Assembly: GCF_001310955.1 (NCBI RefSeq)
Contig: NZ_BAZX01000008.1
Coordinates: 80,170-144,169 of the forward strand
DNA: 64,000 bases
Direction: 5' to 3'
From: Marinifilum fragile JCM 15579
GTDB taxonomy: Bacteria; Bacteroidota; Bacteroidia; Bacteroidales; Marinifilaceae
Made by a program: the position numbers and the translations under genes. Numbering within the stretch: position 1 is the first letter of the stretch; every line of letters begins with the position of its first letter. The notes beneath the pieces were generated by a model that ran no database searches, was not told the DNA's origin, and was given only the letters and a program-made list of their open reading frames with translations. This document shows, in pieces, positions 62,717 to 64,000 of the stretch.

Positions 62717-63790
62717 ATGATGGGAAATAAAAAAGTAAAAAGAAATTCCACAAAAAGAGGAATGTCTCCAGGTACGCTTATTCATGTAGGAAAGCAGCGA
62801 GTTAGTAATGCATCAATTCAGCTTGTAAAATATAATGAGAATAGAATTCAATTGGAGGAGTTTGTAAGTGATCTCTCCAATATTGAATTTCCAAAACCAT
62901 CAAGTGAGCATGTTACTTGGATAAACTTAAAAGGAGTTGATATTCCTGCTTTGGAAAATCTGGGTAAACAATTCAATATCCACGATTTAGTTTTGGAAGA
63001 TATTTTAAATAATTCTCTAAGACCTAAATTTGAAGTTTTTGAGAATTATTATTACCTAACAATAAAAATGGTATTGACGGATAAAGATGAATTAACTTAT
63101 GGTTCCGTACCTGTTCATTTTATACAAGGCGATAGGTTTGTTTTATCTTTTGTGGATTTTGAAGAACCAATTTTTGATGCAGCATTGTTTAGACTTAGAA
63201 ATCAACCGAAGAAAATCAGAGGTAAAGGTGCGGATTATCTTCTTTTTGCTTTAGCAGATGTGGTTATTGACAATTATTTTGAGTTGATTGAAACTGGAAA
63301 TGATAAACTGGAGAAACTGGATGAAGAAATTTCAAACCCGTCAAATGAGGATATACCAAGTTCGATTAGGGAATACAGGCGAGTTTTGCTAAGAGCCAGA
63401 AGAGGAATAACACCAGTACAAGAAGCATATGCAATTCTGGTGAATGATGATCTTCATTTGATTAAAGAAGAGAATGTTAAGTACTTTCGAGATACTAAAG
63501 ATCATATTCTATTCGTAATTGATCAGTTGGATTTTTTGAGGGACAATTTATCGGCAATAAATGAATCATATCAGTCGATTCAGGATAATCAATTAAATCA
63601 GGTAATGAAGCTATTAACACTAATAGCAACGATCTTTATCCCCCTGACTTTCTTGGCTGGTATTTATGGAATGAATTTTTCTAATATGCCAGAACTTAAT
63701 TATAAATATGGATATTATACCTTATTGGGAATTATGACTTTGCTGGCTATTGTAATGGTTGTTTGGTTCAAGAAGAAGAAGTGGATGTAG
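62717..63790 (+). CDS. corA: CorA-type magnesium/cobalt transporter
   Basis: Protein of 357 residues with an N-terminal cytoplasmic alpha/beta domain (about 25-240), a long helix (about 240-295) and two C-terminal membrane helices. The signature GMN is present (FLAGIYGMNFSNMPEL), the loop between helices carries the usual MPEL, and the C-terminus is basic (WFKKKKWM). Two ATGs (62717 and 62720) could start it. It imports Mg2+ (or Co2+) as a pentamer. The gene faces away from MscS. Confidence 0.95.
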   Translation: MMGNKKVKRNSTKRGMSPGTLIHVGKQRVSNASIQLVKYNENRIQLEEFVSDLSNIEFPKPSSEHVTWINLKGVDIPALENLGKQFNIHDLVLEDILNNSLRPKFEVFENYYYLTIKMVLTDKDELTYGSVPVHFIQGDRFVLSFVDFEEPIFDAALFRLRNQPKKIRGKGADYLLFALADVVIDNYFELIETGNDKLEKLDEEISNPSNEDIPSSIREYRRVLLRARRGITPVQEAYAILVNDDLHLIKEENVKYFRDTKDHILFVIDQLDFLRDNLSAINESYQSIQDNQLNQVMKLLTLIATIFIPLTFLAGIYGMNFSNMPELNYKYGYYTLLGIMTLLAIVMVVWFKKKKWM

Positions 63791-63882
63791 AATGTTTATT
63801 TGGAACGGCTAGGTCTGAAGAATATTCTTTGGATTATTCCCGAGCTGTGGCGTAAAATTATTTGACTGTTAAATGTATTAAG

Positions 63883-63909
63883 CTGCTTCAATTGTTGGAG
63901 CAGTTTTTT
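63883..63909 (+). terminator. Terminator after corA
   Basis: CTGCTTCAA (63883-63891), loop TTG, TTGGAGCAG (63895-63903) with one G-U pair, then six T residues; about 90 bp after the corA stop. Confidence 0.8.
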
Positions 63910-63964
63910 GTTTTTATTCTCAGCTATGCAAGGCGGTTTAATCTATCTTTAAACCCAGATAATA

Positions 63965-63994
63965 AAAAAGCTTTCATTTATGAAAGCTCTTTAT
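63965..63994. terminator. Hairpin at the window edge
   Basis: AGCTTTCAT (63969-63977) pairs with ATGAAAGCT (63980-63988) with flanking A- and T-rich runs. It is probably the terminator of a gene beyond the window on either strand. Confidence 0.6.
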
Positions 63995-64000
63995 TTACAA

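Overview
The window is AT-rich DNA from a Bacteroidota chromosome, most likely a marine or sediment Bacteroidales of the Marinifilaceae type (Labilibaculum/Marinifilum-like); that rank is inferred from style, not from a marker gene. The evidence is SusC/SusD pairs, lipoproteins with short signal peptides, promoters of the TTG-N19/20-TAnnTTTG type, starts without Shine-Dalgarno sequences, and an outer-membrane/two-component/PUL gene repertoire. No rRNA, tRNA, CRISPR array, insertion sequence or prophage was seen.

Layout. (1) 1-7.4 kb: the end of a polysaccharide utilisation locus (PUL): SusC (cut by the window edge), SusD, a GH18-fold lipoprotein with a degenerate active site, a DUF1735+LamG lipoprotein, a DUF1735+GH18 endoglycosidase and an Ig-like lipoprotein. 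The order resembles the high-mannose N-glycan locus BT3983-BT3987 of Bacteroides thetaiotaomicron. A GH2 beta-mannosidase lipoprotein at 21.8-24.4 kb could serve the same glycan. (2) 7.9-14.4 kb: a small exported protein, an HU-like/DUF4469-type protein with a strongly folded 5' leader, a MarR regulator, and an outer-membrane porin plus BCCT betaine/choline transporter operon followed by a TPR membrane protein. (3) 14.6-21.7 kb: a broken small membrane-protein gene, then an amino-acid cluster (GNAT, alanine/ornithine-racemase-like protein, small protein, Na+/solute symporter, M20 amidohydrolase, second alanine racemase) and a Cys-rich protein. (4) 24.4-29.8 kb, minus strand: an outer-membrane barrel protein and an OmpR/histidine-kinase pair, with 10-bp-phased AAGGTTAA repeats in front and a 13-copy heptanucleotide repeat between kinase and regulator.

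(5) 30.1-56.1 kb: a large beta-1,3-glucan (laminarin-type) PUL: Reg_prop/Y_Y_Y sensor-regulator, SusC, SusD, a PKD lipoprotein with a tandemly duplicated domain, two GH16 lipoproteins, a sugar-porter MFS transporter, a large cytoplasmic phosphorylase resembling GH161/GH149, two leaderless GH17 enzymes, a lipoprotein GH17, a GPH transporter, GH30, another TIM-barrel hydrolase and a second GPH transporter. The model is surface cleavage by GH16, SusCD import, periplasmic GH17/GH30 trimming, inner-membrane uptake of oligosaccharides, and cytoplasmic phosphorolysis plus GH17 hydrolysis. (6) 56.2-64 kb: general functions: PepSY-like proteins, a GNAT-nitrilase fusion, an ECF sigma factor, a NarXL-type two-component pair, an MscS channel and CorA.

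A striking property of this sequence is a set of about seven single-base losses in homopolymer runs that break otherwise well-conserved genes (10.2, 14.8-14.9, 19.0, 20.7 and 49.7 kb). Their uniform type suggests residual sequencing errors more than real gene decay.
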